DNA from: an uncultured Methanomassiliicoccus sp.
Lineage (GTDB): Archaea > Thermoplasmatota > Thermoplasmata > Methanomassiliicoccales > Methanomassiliicoccaceae
NCBI GenBank assembly: GCA_944319735.1
Contig: CALUEU010000002.1
Coordinates: 248,001 to 312,000 of the forward strand
Direction of reading: 5' to 3'
DNA: 64,000 bases
A program made the position numbers and the translations under genes. Shown here piece by piece: positions 17,744-26,322 of the stretch. Every line of letters starts with the position of its first letter. Positions within the stretch are counted from its first letter, which is position 1. A model generated the notes under the pieces. That model was not told the origin of the DNA. It made no database searches and worked only from the letters and a program-made list of their open reading frames with translations.

Positions 17744-18382
17744 TTGGTTGAAAAAACGACCCTAGAGGCCGTCAAAAAGGCTCTTGAGAGTTCCCCGAAA
17801 AGGAATTTCAGAGAGTCTGTTGATTTGGCCATTAACCTCAAGGATGTGGATCTCTCCAATCCTAAGAATAGGATACAGGAGGATATTATTCTGCCACATG
17901 GAAGAGGTAGGGAAATTAAGGTCTGTGTTATCGGTGGTGCTGAACTGGCTGCCAAAGCTAGAGACATAGCCGATATGGTAATCACACCTGATGAATTGGG
18001 TAAGATTGCCGACGATAGAAAACAGGCCAAAAAGGTTGCTTCAGAATGTGATTATTTCATAGCTGAAGCTCCACTGATGCCCCAGATTGGTAAGAGGCTC
18101 GGTATAGTACTCGCTCCACGCGGTAAAATGCCAAAGCCAATTGCACCTGGTGCGGACCCTGCTCCAATAATTGAAAATTTGCGTAAGAGCGTGTCCGTCC
18201 GTACAAAGGACCGTAAAACGTTCCAGACTCCTGTCGGCACAGCCGATATGGATCCTGAGCAAATTGCAGAAAATATCGAAGCTATATTCAAGAGGGTTAC
18301 CGGCAAGCTTGAGAAAGGAAGAATGAACATCGACTCGGCCTATGTCAAGACGACAATGGGTCCGTCTGAAAAGGTTCTGTAG
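17744..18382 (+). CDS. rpl1: ribosomal protein L1 (uL1)
   Basis: The 212-residue L1-stalk protein of the large subunit, which also represses its own operon in archaea and bacteria. Archaeal hallmarks: FRESVDLAINLKDVD, LPHGRGREIKV and LGIVLAPRGKMPKP. The TTG at 17744 is the start, seven bases after a perfect AGGAGG. Stop TAG is followed by an in-frame TGA three codons later. First gene of the L1-L10-L12 operon. Confidence 0.97.
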   Translation: MVEKTTLEAVKKALESSPKRNFRESVDLAINLKDVDLSNPKNRIQEDIILPHGRGREIKVCVIGGAELAAKARDIADMVITPDELGKIADDRKQAKKVASECDYFIAEAPLMPQIGKRLGIVLAPRGKMPKPIAPGADPAPIIENLRKSVSVRTKDRKTFQTPVGTADMDPEQIAENIEAIFKRVTGKLEKGRMNIDSAYVKTTMGPSEKVL

Positions 18383-18392
18383 GTGAGCTGAG

Positions 18393-19391
18393 ATGGCACA
18401 TGTAGCATCTTGGAAAAAAGAGAAGGTCAAAGAACTGGCTGATCTAATGGTTAACGGACAAGTCGTAGCCATCGTCGATCTCCATGGGATTCCTTCTCCT
18501 CAAATGCAGGCCATAAGAAGCAATATGAGAGAAACAAGCTCCATGGTTATGACCAGGAACAACCTCATGCTTCTTGCTTTGGACGAGGCCGCAAAGCAGA
18601 AACCGGGATTGGAAAAGCTGAAAGAACACGTCCATGGTCAGTGTGCAGTTGTTGCCACACCAATGAACCCCTTCAAGCTGTTCCGTTCAATGGAGAAGAC
18701 TAAAACACCTGCTCCTGCGAAACCTGGCGACATAGCTCCTGAAGATATCGAGATCAAAGCTGGAGACACACCTTTCAAACCCGGCCCAATTGTGGGTGAC
18801 TTACAGAAAGTGGGAATTCCAGCAGCTATTGAAGGCGGAAAAATCGTTATCCGTAAGGATAAACTTTTAGTCAAACAGGGAGAAGCAGTCCCAGAGGACT
18901 TAGCCAAACTCTTGCCTAAATTAGAAATTCTGCCTATGATCGTAGGTCTCGATCTCAGAGCTGCGTATGAAGAAGGCGTCATCTATGACAAAACCGTTCT
19001 CGACGTGCCCCCTGATCATTACATTAATTTGTTGGCAACTGGAGCGCATAACGCTTTAGCACTCGGTATGAGCATAGTCTACCCAACAGAGGAGACAATT
19101 ACACCGTTGCTTGCGAAGGCTTACCGCGAAGCTTTATCACTCAGTGTTGAAGCTGCAATACCTACAAAAGAAAATGTAAAGATTCTCCTGGCAAAAGCAA
19201 ACGTAGGAATGCTTGCTATTGCATCACGTGTCCCGGAACTTGGAGACGAGCGTTTGACACAGCAGCTTACAGCCACCGCTGCACCTGCTGCTGTTGAGGA
19301 GACACAGGCCGAAGAGAAGAAAGACGATGAAGAAAAATCCAATTCCGAAGAAGGAGGTTCCTTTGCTGGATTTGGAGGATTATTTGATTAA
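18393..19391 (+). CDS. rpl10: ribosomal protein L10 (P0, uL10)
   Basis: The 332-residue stalk-base protein that anchors L12 dimers. The N-terminal rRNA-binding domain (1-100) is followed by the archaeal/eukaryotic P0 insertion. L12-binding helices run to about 290, and an acidic tail ends in GSFAGFGGLFD, shared with archaeal P-proteins for elongation-factor contact. ATG is 10 bases after the L1 stop with GGTGAG upstream. Confidence 0.97.
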   Translation: MAHVASWKKEKVKELADLMVNGQVVAIVDLHGIPSPQMQAIRSNMRETSSMVMTRNNLMLLALDEAAKQKPGLEKLKEHVHGQCAVVATPMNPFKLFRSMEKTKTPAPAKPGDIAPEDIEIKAGDTPFKPGPIVGDLQKVGIPAAIEGGKIVIRKDKLLVKQGEAVPEDLAKLLPKLEILPMIVGLDLRAAYEEGVIYDKTVLDVPPDHYINLLATGAHNALALGMSIVYPTEETITPLLAKAYREALSLSVEAAIPTKENVKILLAKANVGMLAIASRVPELGDERLTQQLTATAAPAAVEETQAEEKKDDEEKSNSEEGGSFAGFGGLFD

Positions 19392-19411
19392 GTAAATTTG
19401 GAGGAATATAA

Positions 19412-19720
19412 ATGGAGTATATCTACAGTGCGTTGGTCCTTCACGCTGCCGGAAAGGCCGTTGATGAGGATGCTATCGCAAACGTTCTTAAGAGCGCAGG
19501 CGTCGAACCCGACGCTGCCAAGATTAAATCTTTGACCGCTTCCCTTGAGGGTGTAAACATCGATGAAGCTATTGCTTCCGCTGCTATCGCCCCTGTAGCT
19601 GCCGCTGCACCCGCTGCTGGCGCTGCTCCTGCTGAAGTTCCAAAATCAGCAGAAGAAGATAAGAAAGAAGAAGTCAGCGAAGACGATGCTGCTGCAGGTC
19701 TCGCTGCCTTATTCGGTTAA
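19412..19720 (+). CDS. rpl12: ribosomal protein L12 (P1)
   Basis: A 102-residue acidic stalk protein with the archaeal N-terminal dimerisation domain ([19 protein letters not shown]), an Ala/Pro-rich hinge (about 65-80) and a charged C-terminus. Its end, [10 protein letters not shown], differs slightly from the GLGALFG of many archaea. Good ribosome-binding site (GGAGG). Confidence 0.97.
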   Translation: MEYIYSALVLHAAGKAVDEDAIANVLKSAGVEPDAAKIKSLTASLEGVNIDEAIASAAIAPVAAAAPAAGAAPAEVPKSAEEDKKEEVSEDDAAAGLAALFG

Positions 19721-19746
19721 ACAAGCTGAGAACGTTTCTTATTAAC

Positions 19747-19775
19747 GGGCGCAAGCCCACTTTCCTTTCTTTTTA
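19747..19775 (+). terminator. terminator of the L1-L10-L12 operon
   Basis: GGGC-GCAA-GCCC hairpin followed by a pyrimidine/T-rich stretch (CTTTCCTTTCTTTTT). It lies 26 nt after the L12 stop. Confidence 0.6.
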
Positions 19776-19888
19776 TAATTCTGATTGTTTTTTTGTTGAT
19801 TTTGTTGTTTTACTGTAAAATTGTGTTATGATACACGTAAAATCATTCATTTTCATTTGTGAACTGCCTATTTAGTTTTATGTTATAC

Positions 19889-20008
19889 TATGCCACTTTT
19901 AGAAAATACAGCAATATTTTCATTTATACTATGCCACTTTTAGAAGATATAGTGATTCAGTATCATACAGTATGCCATAAATAAAATACATAGAGTCAAA
20001 AAAATAAA
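19889..20008. repeat. three-unit tandem repeat with 41-bp period
   Basis: TATGCCA occurs at 19889, 19930 and 19971, exactly 41 bp apart. Units 1 and 2 share TATGCCACTTTTAGAA exactly and are similar afterwards (AATACAGCAAT versus GATATAGTGAT); unit 3 is decayed beyond TATGCCA. The array fills the space between the ribosomal operon terminator and the convergent feo terminator (gene-free 19721-20033). No coding potential; role unknown. Confidence 0.6.
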
Positions 20009-20030
20009 GAGTGAGGTCTGAACCTCACTC
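20002..20030 (-). terminator. terminator of the feo operon
   Basis: Perfect 9-bp stem (GAGTGAGGT and ACCTCACTC, 20009-20017 and 20022-20030) with loop CTGA. On the minus strand it is followed by TCTTTATTTTTTT. It lies just downstream of the Cys-rich gene. Confidence 0.8.
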
Positions 20031-20033
20031 AAA

Positions 20034-20195
20034 TTAGTTTTTCTTGTTTTCTTCTTCAATCTTGCAGACTCTGCATCCCGAACAGGACGGACAGCTTCCA
20101 CAGCCGCCGTTTTTTCTTGTCTTCATGATGTTGTATACTGCGTATGCAAGACAAAACACCACGATCAAAGCGATTACTGCAGTGGCGGCGTTCAT
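20034..20195 (-). CDS. FeoB-associated Cys-rich membrane protein
   Basis: A 53-residue protein with one N-terminal transmembrane helix (about 4-24) and a short cytosolic tail with a Cys-Gly cluster ([14 protein letters not shown]). This matches the small FeoB-associated Cys-rich membrane protein family. Its ATG overlaps the feoB stop (ATGA), so translation is coupled. Likely an iron-handling accessory that passes or senses Fe2+ at the FeoB channel; the exact role is not established. Confidence 0.85.
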   Translation of the reverse strand: MNAATAVIALIVVFCLAYAVYNIMKTRKNGGCGSCPSCSGCRVCKIEEENKKN

Positions 20196-22324
20196 GTTGC
20201 TGAAACCTCCACTTTCTTTCTCTTAAGCATCTTATCTGGTCTCACCAGGAAGAAGATAATTCCTGCCAGAGCAATCACAGCCAACAATGTGTAAGCAGTG
20301 AATCCGCCGCCCATGAATAGCATACCGAATTGATATACACAGAGAGCCACTGCGTAAGCAAAGACCATCTGATATGCTACAGCAAACAGGCATCCTTTGT
20401 TTCCCAGCTCGCGACGCATGGCTCCAATTGCTGCGAAGCATGGGGCACATAACAGGTTAAAGACCAGGAATGAATACGCAGACAGCTGTGTGAATGATGC
20501 TGCAACAAAGCTCCAGATCTCTTCTCCGCCGTCTGATACCTCAGACAAGCCAAACAAGGTGCCGAATGTTCCCAGCACGTTTTCTTTTGCGATGAATCCC
20601 GTGATGGTAGCTACAGTAGCCTGCCAGTCCCCCCATCCAAGAGGTGCAAATATGCCGCAGATCGCAGATCCTATTGATTCCAGAATTGAATCTTCAATTC
20701 CTACAGGCTGAAGCGCCCAGTTATACGATGACAGAAACCAGATCAAGGCACATGCTACGAAGATGACCGTGCCGGCTTTCTTGACGAATGCCCACGCCCT
20801 TCCTCCTGTGCTGAACGCCACTGTCTTTAGTCCCGGGAGGTGGTAAGGCGGCAGTTCAACCACAAAAGGAGCAGGAGTTCCTGAGAATCTGTTCATTTTT
20901 TTGAGGATGATTCCAGACATGATTATTGCGATTACACCGAGGAAGTATGCAGACACAGCAATCCAGACCGAACCGCCGAACAACGCTCCGGCAATTAAGG
21001 CAATGATCGGTATCTTTGCAGAACAGGGAATGAAAGTTGTGGTCATGGCAGTAATCTTTCTGTCACATTCCTGTTCAATTGTACAGGATGCCATGATTCC
21101 CGGCACGCCGCACCCCGTTCCGATCATAATGGGAATAAAGGATTTTCCCGACAACCCGAATTTTCTGAAGATCCTGTCCATGATGAATGCGATACGTGCC
21201 ATATATCCGCAGTCTTCCAATATGGCCAAAAGAATGAACAACACGATCATCTGAGGCAGGAAACCCAATACTGCTCCGACTCCGTTTATGACACCGTTAA
21301 CAATGAATGAATTGAGCCAGTCTGCAGCACCTACAGATTGCAGCCATGATTCAGCGCCGGGGATGAGGGTCTCAGCAAATAACGTATCGTTGACCCAGTC
21401 TGTCATCCATCCCCCTACAGTAGAGATGGAAATGTAGTATACTGCAATCATTACACAGGCAAAAATCGGAAGGGCAAGGATTCTGTTTGTTACAATCCTG
21501 TCAATCTTGTCTGAAGTGTTCAGTTTTTCCTTTTTTGCCTTTTTAGAAGTTTCTTTTACAACCGATGCAATGTGATTATATCGTTCATTGGTGACTATGC
21601 TTTCACCGTCATCGTCAAACTCACTTTCAAATCTCTGTACAGTTTCAGAGATTATGCTTTTTTCCTGAGAATTCAGTCTCAATTCTTCAGCTGCCTTTTC
21701 ATCATTTTCCAGAAGTTTAATTGAATACCATCTGAGGAGACAATCTTCAACTTTTCCTTTCAAAACCGATGAGATCTCTAAAATGAATTTTTCAGTTTTA
21801 TTTGAGAATATTTCTTTAATAACAGGCGCCTGCTTGATTTTTGCAGTGTTTATGGCTGTAGATATAAGCTCATCCATGCCCTTCTTTTTCAGGGCAGAGA
21901 TTTCTACAACACCGCATCCTAAAATTTCTGATAGTTTCTTAGAATCAATTTTATCTCCATTTTTCTCAACCACATCAATCATGTTGAGTGCTACTACCAC
22001 TGGAATGCCTGTTTCCAAAAGCTGGGTGGTAAGATACAAATTCCTGTCCAGATTTGTAGAGTCTACAACATTTACAATTATTTCCGGTCTGTCTTTTATT
22101 AAATAATCCCTTGCGACAACTTCCTCAGGGCTGTATGGAGACAATGAATATATCCCAGGCAGATCTGTAATGATGACGTCTTTGTTGCCCCTCAACTTTC
22201 CTTCTTTCTTTTCAACAGTCACTCCAGGCCAGTTTCCTGTGTGCTGTGAAGCGCCGGTCAAGTTGTTGAACAATGTCGTCTTGCCGCAGTTTGGATTGCC
22301 AGCTAACGCTAGTCTGATTACCAT
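20192..22324 (-). CDS. feoB: ferrous iron transporter FeoB
   Basis: The 710-residue Fe2+ transporter. The N-terminal G-protein domain has G1 GNPNCGKT (9-16), G3 DLPG and G4 NMID, followed by the helical GDI domain (about 170-270). The membrane domain carries two Gate regions, around [10 protein letters not shown] and [15 protein letters not shown]. Ribosome-binding GGAGG lies upstream of the ATG. A perfect 15-bp palindrome separates it from feoA. Confidence 0.97.
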   Translation of the reverse strand: MVIRLALAGNPNCGKTTLFNNLTGASQHTGNWPGVTVEKKEGKLRGNKDVIITDLPGIYSLSPYSPEEVVARDYLIKDRPEIIVNVVDSTNLDRNLYLTTQLLETGIPVVVALNMIDVVEKNGDKIDSKKLSEILGCGVVEISALKKKGMDELISTAINTAKIKQAPVIKEIFSNKTEKFILEISSVLKGKVEDCLLRWYSIKLLENDEKAAEELRLNSQEKSIISETVQRFESEFDDDGESIVTNERYNHIASVVKETSKKAKKEKLNTSDKIDRIVTNRILALPIFACVMIAVYYISISTVGGWMTDWVNDTLFAETLIPGAESWLQSVGAADWLNSFIVNGVINGVGAVLGFLPQMIVLFILLAILEDCGYMARIAFIMDRIFRKFGLSGKSFIPIMIGTGCGVPGIMASCTIEQECDRKITAMTTTFIPCSAKIPIIALIAGALFGGSVWIAVSAYFLGVIAIIMSGIILKKMNRFSGTPAPFVVELPPYHLPGLKTVAFSTGGRAWAFVKKAGTVIFVACALIWFLSSYNWALQPVGIEDSILESIGSAICGIFAPLGWGDWQATVATITGFIAKENVLGTFGTLFGLSEVSDGGEEIWSFVAASFTQLSAYSFLVFNLLCAPCFAAIGAMRRELGNKGCLFAVAYQMVFAYAVALCVYQFGMLFMGGGFTAYTLLAVIALAGIIFFLVRPDKMLKRKKVEVSAT

Positions 22325-22341
22325 TTATCGAACCTCCATGC

Positions 22342-22356
22342 ACCGGTTGAACCGGT
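22342..22356. promoter_or_regulatory. palindrome between feoA and feoB
   Basis: ACCGGTTGAACCGGT is a perfect inverted repeat with one central base. In RNA it forms a CCGG-rich hairpin just before the feoB ribosome-binding site. It could tune feoB translation or mRNA processing. Confidence 0.4.
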
Positions 22357-22374
22357 AAAATTTTACGTGGCTAG

Positions 22375-22596
22375 TTACTGAATCTCTATTGACTCTGCAT
22401 CAGCCTTTCTCAAGCTCAGTTCATACCCTCTTACTGTGATTTCTATGGGATCTCCCAAGGGGGCAAGTTTTCTTACAAAAATGCTGCACCCTTTGGTGAT
22501 TCCCATATCCATAAACCGTCTCTTAAGCTGTCCTTCGCCCTTCACTCTGATAACAGTAACAGTATCGCCGCATTTTGCATCTTTAAGAGTCTTCAT
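22375..22596 (-). CDS. feoA: FeoA-domain protein (second copy in operon)
   Basis: A 73-residue SH3-like protein that assists FeoB. Characteristic FeoA features: GDTVTVIRVKGEG, LKRRFMDMGI and a C-terminal VRGYELSLRKADAESI. Its ATG overlaps the stop of the preceding feoA-like gene by 4 bp. Separate from, not fused to, feoB. Confidence 0.9.
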   Translation of the reverse strand: MKTLKDAKCGDTVTVIRVKGEGQLKRRFMDMGITKGCSIFVRKLAPLGDPIEITVRGYELSLRKADAESIEIQ

Positions 22597-22814
22597 GCAA
22601 CTCCCTCACATACGATTCTGTTGGCCATGCCGCGGTCGATGGCTATGCGTGTACCTTTGATATCGAGAATGAGGCCTCCTGCCATTTTTGAAACGACAGT
22701 AATTTTTTCTCCTTCTATGAAGCCCATGGATGCTAAGTGTCCCCTGGTTTCGTCTTTACCTGAAATCTTCTTGATCTCCACACTTTTTCCAGATCCAGCC
22801 ATTGATAGCAGCAT
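22593..22814 (-). CDS. feoA: FeoA-domain protein (first copy in operon)
   Basis: A 73-residue SH3-like FeoA paralogue: VEIKKISGKDETRGHLASMGFIEGEKITVVSK, then GTRIAIDRGMANRI. It diverges strongly from the second copy, so the pair is not a recent duplication. ATG at 22814 has GGTGA upstream. First gene of the feo operon, downstream of two DtxR-like boxes. Confidence 0.88.
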   Translation of the reverse strand: MLLSMAGSGKSVEIKKISGKDETRGHLASMGFIEGEKITVVSKMAGGLILDIKGTRIAIDRGMANRIVCEGVA

Positions 22815-22852
22815 ACTTTCACCATCCGGCCGATTATCCTTAGATCATAAGG

Positions 22853-22871
22853 ATTATTTCGGCTAACCTAA
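22853..22871 (-). promoter_or_regulatory. DtxR/IdeR-like iron box, proximal
   Basis: On the minus strand this reads TTAGGTTAGCCGAAATAAT, matching 14 of 19 positions of the actinobacterial DtxR/IdeR box TTAGGTTAGGCTAACCTAA. One half-site is perfect. It lies 39-57 nt upstream of the first feoA start, where binding would block transcription initiation. Confidence 0.6.
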
Positions 22872-22895
22872 ATCTGTATTTTAGTCATGCCTAAT

Positions 22896-22914
22896 AAATG
22901 TTTGGTAAACCTAA
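22896..22914 (-). promoter_or_regulatory. DtxR/IdeR-like iron box, distal
   Basis: Plus strand AAATGTTTGGTAAACCTAA, 13 of 19 matches to the DtxR/IdeR box, with the same perfect AACCTAA half-site and orientation as the proximal box. It starts 43 bp from the proximal box start, roughly four helical turns. Confidence 0.5.
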
Positions 22915-23035
22915 ACTTTTCAATGAACATTGATTTCTTTATGTTGATTGCACAGTTATCATTCCATCCTTTTTGATGGCCAGTATCCTTTTCAGAAAAC
23001 CAAAGGTTTAAAGCAGTGCCATAGATTGCATTGTA

Positions 23036-23668
23036 ATGAGCGACAGGTGGCTCGCTGAAAGAAAGCGAGAACATTACTACCGTTTGGCCAAGAAGCTGAA
23101 TTATCGTTCCCGGGCTTCATTTAAACTAGCTCAGATAGACGAGAAATTCCATATTTTTAGACAAGGAGACGCCGTCACCGATCTGGGAGCAGCTCCCGGA
23201 GGATGGCTGCAGATCGCCAAAGAGAGAGTAGGCGAAACGGGCAAGGTTGTAGGTGTTGATTTACAGAAAATTGAACCTCTGGAAGGCATTCAGACCATCA
23301 GGGGAGATATGCTGAAGCCTGAGACCGCTGAAAAACTTAAAGAGCTTCTCGGGGGCAAGGCCGATGTAGTCATCTCCGACATGTCTCCAAACATCAGCGG
23401 AAGTTACTGTATGGATCATGCCAGGTCTGTAGAGCTCTGCACTTATGCTTTGAACTTTGCAAGGCAGGTTTTGAAGCCTAAAGGAAATCTAGTCATGAAA
23501 ATTTTTGAAGGCGACATGATGAAAGGCTTCCTCAACGATGTGCGCTCAAGCTTTCAGGTTGTCAAACTGCATTCTCCAAAGGCTTCAAGGGACAGTAGCT
23601 CTGAAATTTACATAATCGCCAAAGGATTTATTCCGCCTAAAGAACCAACGCCGGAGGCAGAAGAATGA
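23036..23668 (+). CDS. rlmE: 23S rRNA 2'-O-ribose methyltransferase RlmE (FtsJ)
   Basis: SAM-dependent 2'-O-methyltransferase of 23S rRNA. The 210-residue product has the K-D-K-E catalytic tetrad (Lys30, Asp115, Lys155, Glu190) and a SAM-binding DLGAAPGGW loop (49-57). A TATA-like GGTTTAAAG about 30 nt upstream suggests a nearly leaderless transcript. It overlaps the next gene by 4 bp. Confidence 0.95.
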   Translation: MSDRWLAERKREHYYRLAKKLNYRSRASFKLAQIDEKFHIFRQGDAVTDLGAAPGGWLQIAKERVGETGKVVGVDLQKIEPLEGIQTIRGDMLKPETAEKLKELLGGKADVVISDMSPNISGSYCMDHARSVELCTYALNFARQVLKPKGNLVMKIFEGDMMKGFLNDVRSSFQVVKLHSPKASRDSSSEIYIIAKGFIPPKEPTPEAEE

Positions 23669-24282
23669 AGATAGTCTGCATCGGGCAGAATTACAAAGCT
23701 CACGCTGATGAAATGGATCTTAAAGTAAGAACGGAGCCGGTAATCTTCCTCAAAGCTCAAAGTTCTCTTACCGCCAACGGCTCTGTAATCTCTTTTCCAG
23801 GCGAAGGAAGAGTAGACTATGAAGGAGAATTGGCTGTAATCATCGGCAGAAAGGCTAAGAATGTGAAAGCCGCCGATGCTCTGGAATATGTAGAATCCTT
23901 AGCTGCATTCAACGATGTCACTGCAAGAGATATGCAGGATGAGGCCCGCGCAGCAGGTCTTCCCTGGGCCCTGAGCAAAAGTGTGGATACTTTCGCTCCA
24001 ATGTCTGATCCTGTTCCGATAGCCTATGTTCCAGATCTTTCTGAATTAAAAATTGAAACAAGGGTAAACGGCGTGCTGAAACAGAAAGGCAGCGTTTCCG
24101 ACATGATTTTCTCCGTTCCAGAACTCATTGAGTATATTACAAAATATATCACGCTGGAAGCAGGAGACATCATCGCTACGGGAACTCCTGTAGGTGTGGG
24201 ATCTTTAGAAGACGGCGATGAAGTGGAAGTGAAGATAGAAAACGTGGGAACTCTGAAAAATAAATTTCACAGGATTCTATGA
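23665..24282 (+). CDS. fumarylacetoacetate hydrolase (FAH) family protein
   Basis: A 205-residue single FAH domain. Acidic metal ligands are expected in DYEGELAVIIG and FNDVTARDMQ, followed by GLPWALSKSVDTFAPM and the GDIIATGTPVGVG loop. Families of this length include acylpyruvate and oxaloacetate hydrolases or decarboxylases and 2-hydroxyhepta-2,4-diene-1,7-dioate isomerases; the substrate cannot be named. Coupled to rlmE by 4 bp. Confidence 0.9.
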   Translation: MKIVCIGQNYKAHADEMDLKVRTEPVIFLKAQSSLTANGSVISFPGEGRVDYEGELAVIIGRKAKNVKAADALEYVESLAAFNDVTARDMQDEARAAGLPWALSKSVDTFAPMSDPVPIAYVPDLSELKIETRVNGVLKQKGSVSDMIFSVPELIEYITKYITLEAGDIIATGTPVGVGSLEDGDEVEVKIENVGTLKNKFHRIL

Positions 24283-24804
24283 ATTGTCTTTTTCATCATA
24301 TTTATTGTTTTTATTAACAAACCCTGCCTTACTGAGCATTTTAATAGCATCAATTATCTGAATATTATCATATTTTGATCCTTTTATCTTTTTTACTCCT
24401 TCTATAATATCAGAATTGTTTGTCGAATCAATTCTATCTTGAACATATCTTGTAGTGGTAATTAACTCAAGATCTGATGGATCTTTTTGGCCAAAAGCAT
24501 CTACTATTCTATTTACTAGATCGCTTAGTTCAATTGTTGACTTTGAATCATCCACTGAAATATAATGTCCATATTGAGTAATGTTTATGTTGAGTTCTTC
24601 ATGATTGTATAAATTTTGTATGGCATAGTCAAGATCAGAACTATATGGGCCATAGAAATGAATGCTATATTCATACCCAAGGTCCTCTCCTGCTTCTTCA
24701 ATCAAGTATATTATTTTCTGCACTTTCTTTTTGCAAGGTGCTCCACCTGTAGATTGAATTTTTTTAATTATGCTCACTAATTTTTCATCCATTGCCATCC
24801 TCAT
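24277..24804 (-). CDS. YwgA/Panacea-like protein paired with the HD phosphohydrolase
   Basis: A 175-residue protein. Its N-terminal half (VQKIIYLIEEAGEDLGYEYSIHFYGPYSSDLDYAIQNLY) resembles the YwgA and SocA/Panacea-type proteins, in which a KLxKliY...F..Y.yGPyS motif is typical. The C-terminus is Lys/Asn-rich. It overlaps the HD gene by 4 bp, so the two are co-translated; a similar ywfO-ywgA neighbourhood is known in Bacillus. Stop TAG. Assignment by motif only. Confidence 0.6.
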   Translation of the reverse strand: MRMAMDEKLVSIIKKIQSTGGAPCKKKVQKIIYLIEEAGEDLGYEYSIHFYGPYSSDLDYAIQNLYNHEELNINITQYGHYISVDDSKSTIELSDLVNRIVDAFGQKDPSDLELITTTRYVQDRIDSTNNSDIIEGVKKIKGSKYDNIQIIDAIKMLSKAGFVNKNNKYDEKDNS

Positions 24805-26147
24805 CCATCAATTTCAGACTCTAGTAATCTAGCAATCTTTTCTTTATTGCATTCTTTAGCATACACTCTGCAGATACTTATTTTGGGCACTATGCCTTGC
24901 AATATCCTTGAGTCTCCCATGATACTTCTAACTTCACCTGTATATCTATCGAGTACGTTAACTTCAATTTCACTTTTATATTCTTGTGTAAACGGAATTA
25001 GTCTATGTGCTTTTTTATCGATTTCATCAAACATAGCAACTTCCGCTCCTTCATCTTTGTTTATTCTTTTACAGGAGTTTCGCCATAACTTAATTTTATC
25101 CTCATCTGCATGAGCTCCACTTTCTCTTATGCATCTCATCGCTTCTCTTTTCAAATATTGTTGAGAGTAAACCCCATTAGACATTTTCATTTCATACATT
25201 ACTCTCACATCATCCCATTTAAGATATTCTGATAATTCTTGTGGATATTCCTCGTCTGGTAAAATTTCTTTGAGGGCGTTTATTAAAACTTTGTCAAAAT
25301 ATCTGCGAGTCTTATGGAAGTACACTTGAATAAACATGAAATACCTAGCAAGAACAAATGCTTCAAATGCCTGAACTCCGCCACTTTGTATTGACAATTG
25401 TAGTATCTTAGCGTTTTTATCTTTATAGGCAGTAAGAGAAGATATGAGCCGATCTAAATCATATCTTCCATAGGATACACCACAATAGTACGAATCCCTG
25501 AGCAAATAATCCATTTTATCACAATCAAGTTCTCCATCCATAAATCCTTTTAAGAAAAAAAAGTCTGGCCATATATAACCTCTCTCTCCCATTGGATCAG
25601 GCTTTTCACCATAGATTGTCCATAAGAGCTGTGGTGTAATCGATCTGATGTTGTATTTTTCTTCAAGATCTTTTAATGGCACTCCTAACTTTTTTGCAAG
25701 GTTTTCATGAAGGTTTACTCCAATTTCGTTTATGTATGAGGAAATTTCAGTATTTTCAATAATATTTCTAGTATAATCTTCGTGACTTAGATTGTCTGGG
25801 AAGAGTTCTTCTGATGTATGAGAAAATGGTGCATGTCCAACATCATGTAACAGTGCAATAAGTCGTAGTATTTGTCTGTACCATATAACCACAGCCTCAT
25901 TTTCTTTTTCATCATCTCTAAACAAATGATCATCTTTAGAAACTACGGAATCAAACGCACGAGTTACTAAATGCATAACTCCTAACGAGTGGCCAAATCT
26001 AGTATGCTCTGCTCCATGATATACAAGATATGTTGTTGCCAATTGGTGTATATTTCTCAATCTTTGAAAAGGAGGAGAATCTATAATCTTTTTCTCTAAC
26101 TCGCTAACTTCTATGTATCCATGGATTGGATCACGAAAATGTGGCAT
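24801..26147 (-). CDS. HD-domain (SAMHD1/dGTPase-like) phosphohydrolase
   Basis: The 448-residue metal-dependent phosphohydrolase has the H...HD...D signature: His53 in RFGHSLG, His101-Asp102 in LLHDVGHAPFSH, and the later Asp in DCDKMDYLLRDSYYCG. That places it in the YwfO/SAMHD1-like dNTP triphosphohydrolase group. The opening FRDPIHGYIEV is typical. Likely role: hydrolysis of dNTPs or related nucleotides, for pool control or phage restriction. Overlaps the YwgA-like gene. Confidence 0.88.
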   Translation of the reverse strand: MPHFRDPIHGYIEVSELEKKIIDSPPFQRLRNIHQLATTYLVYHGAEHTRFGHSLGVMHLVTRAFDSVVSKDDHLFRDDEKENEAVVIWYRQILRLIALLHDVGHAPFSHTSEELFPDNLSHEDYTRNIIENTEISSYINEIGVNLHENLAKKLGVPLKDLEEKYNIRSITPQLLWTIYGEKPDPMGERGYIWPDFFFLKGFMDGELDCDKMDYLLRDSYYCGVSYGRYDLDRLISSLTAYKDKNAKILQLSIQSGGVQAFEAFVLARYFMFIQVYFHKTRRYFDKVLINALKEILPDEEYPQELSEYLKWDDVRVMYEMKMSNGVYSQQYLKREAMRCIRESGAHADEDKIKLWRNSCKRINKDEGAEVAMFDEIDKKAHRLIPFTQEYKSEIEVNVLDRYTGEVRSIMGDSRILQGIVPKISICRVYAKECNKEKIARLLESEIDG

Positions 26148-26322
26148 TTATTCTCACTTCTACTTAATGGGTATTTTATTATGAGTACATAATACTTATG
26201 TTTTTATCTATCTTTTATTAACGTCTACTCACTTACATATAAGCAGTTTATATGTTATAATCTAACAAATGAATGAATGATTAATTTTATGAGATTTACT
26301 ACATGCTTGAAACTGTAAACAT

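Noticed and set aside
22868-23074. 68-codon minus-strand frame covering the iron boxes
   Set aside because: Overlaps the rlmE start and the feo regulatory sites; no coding signature.
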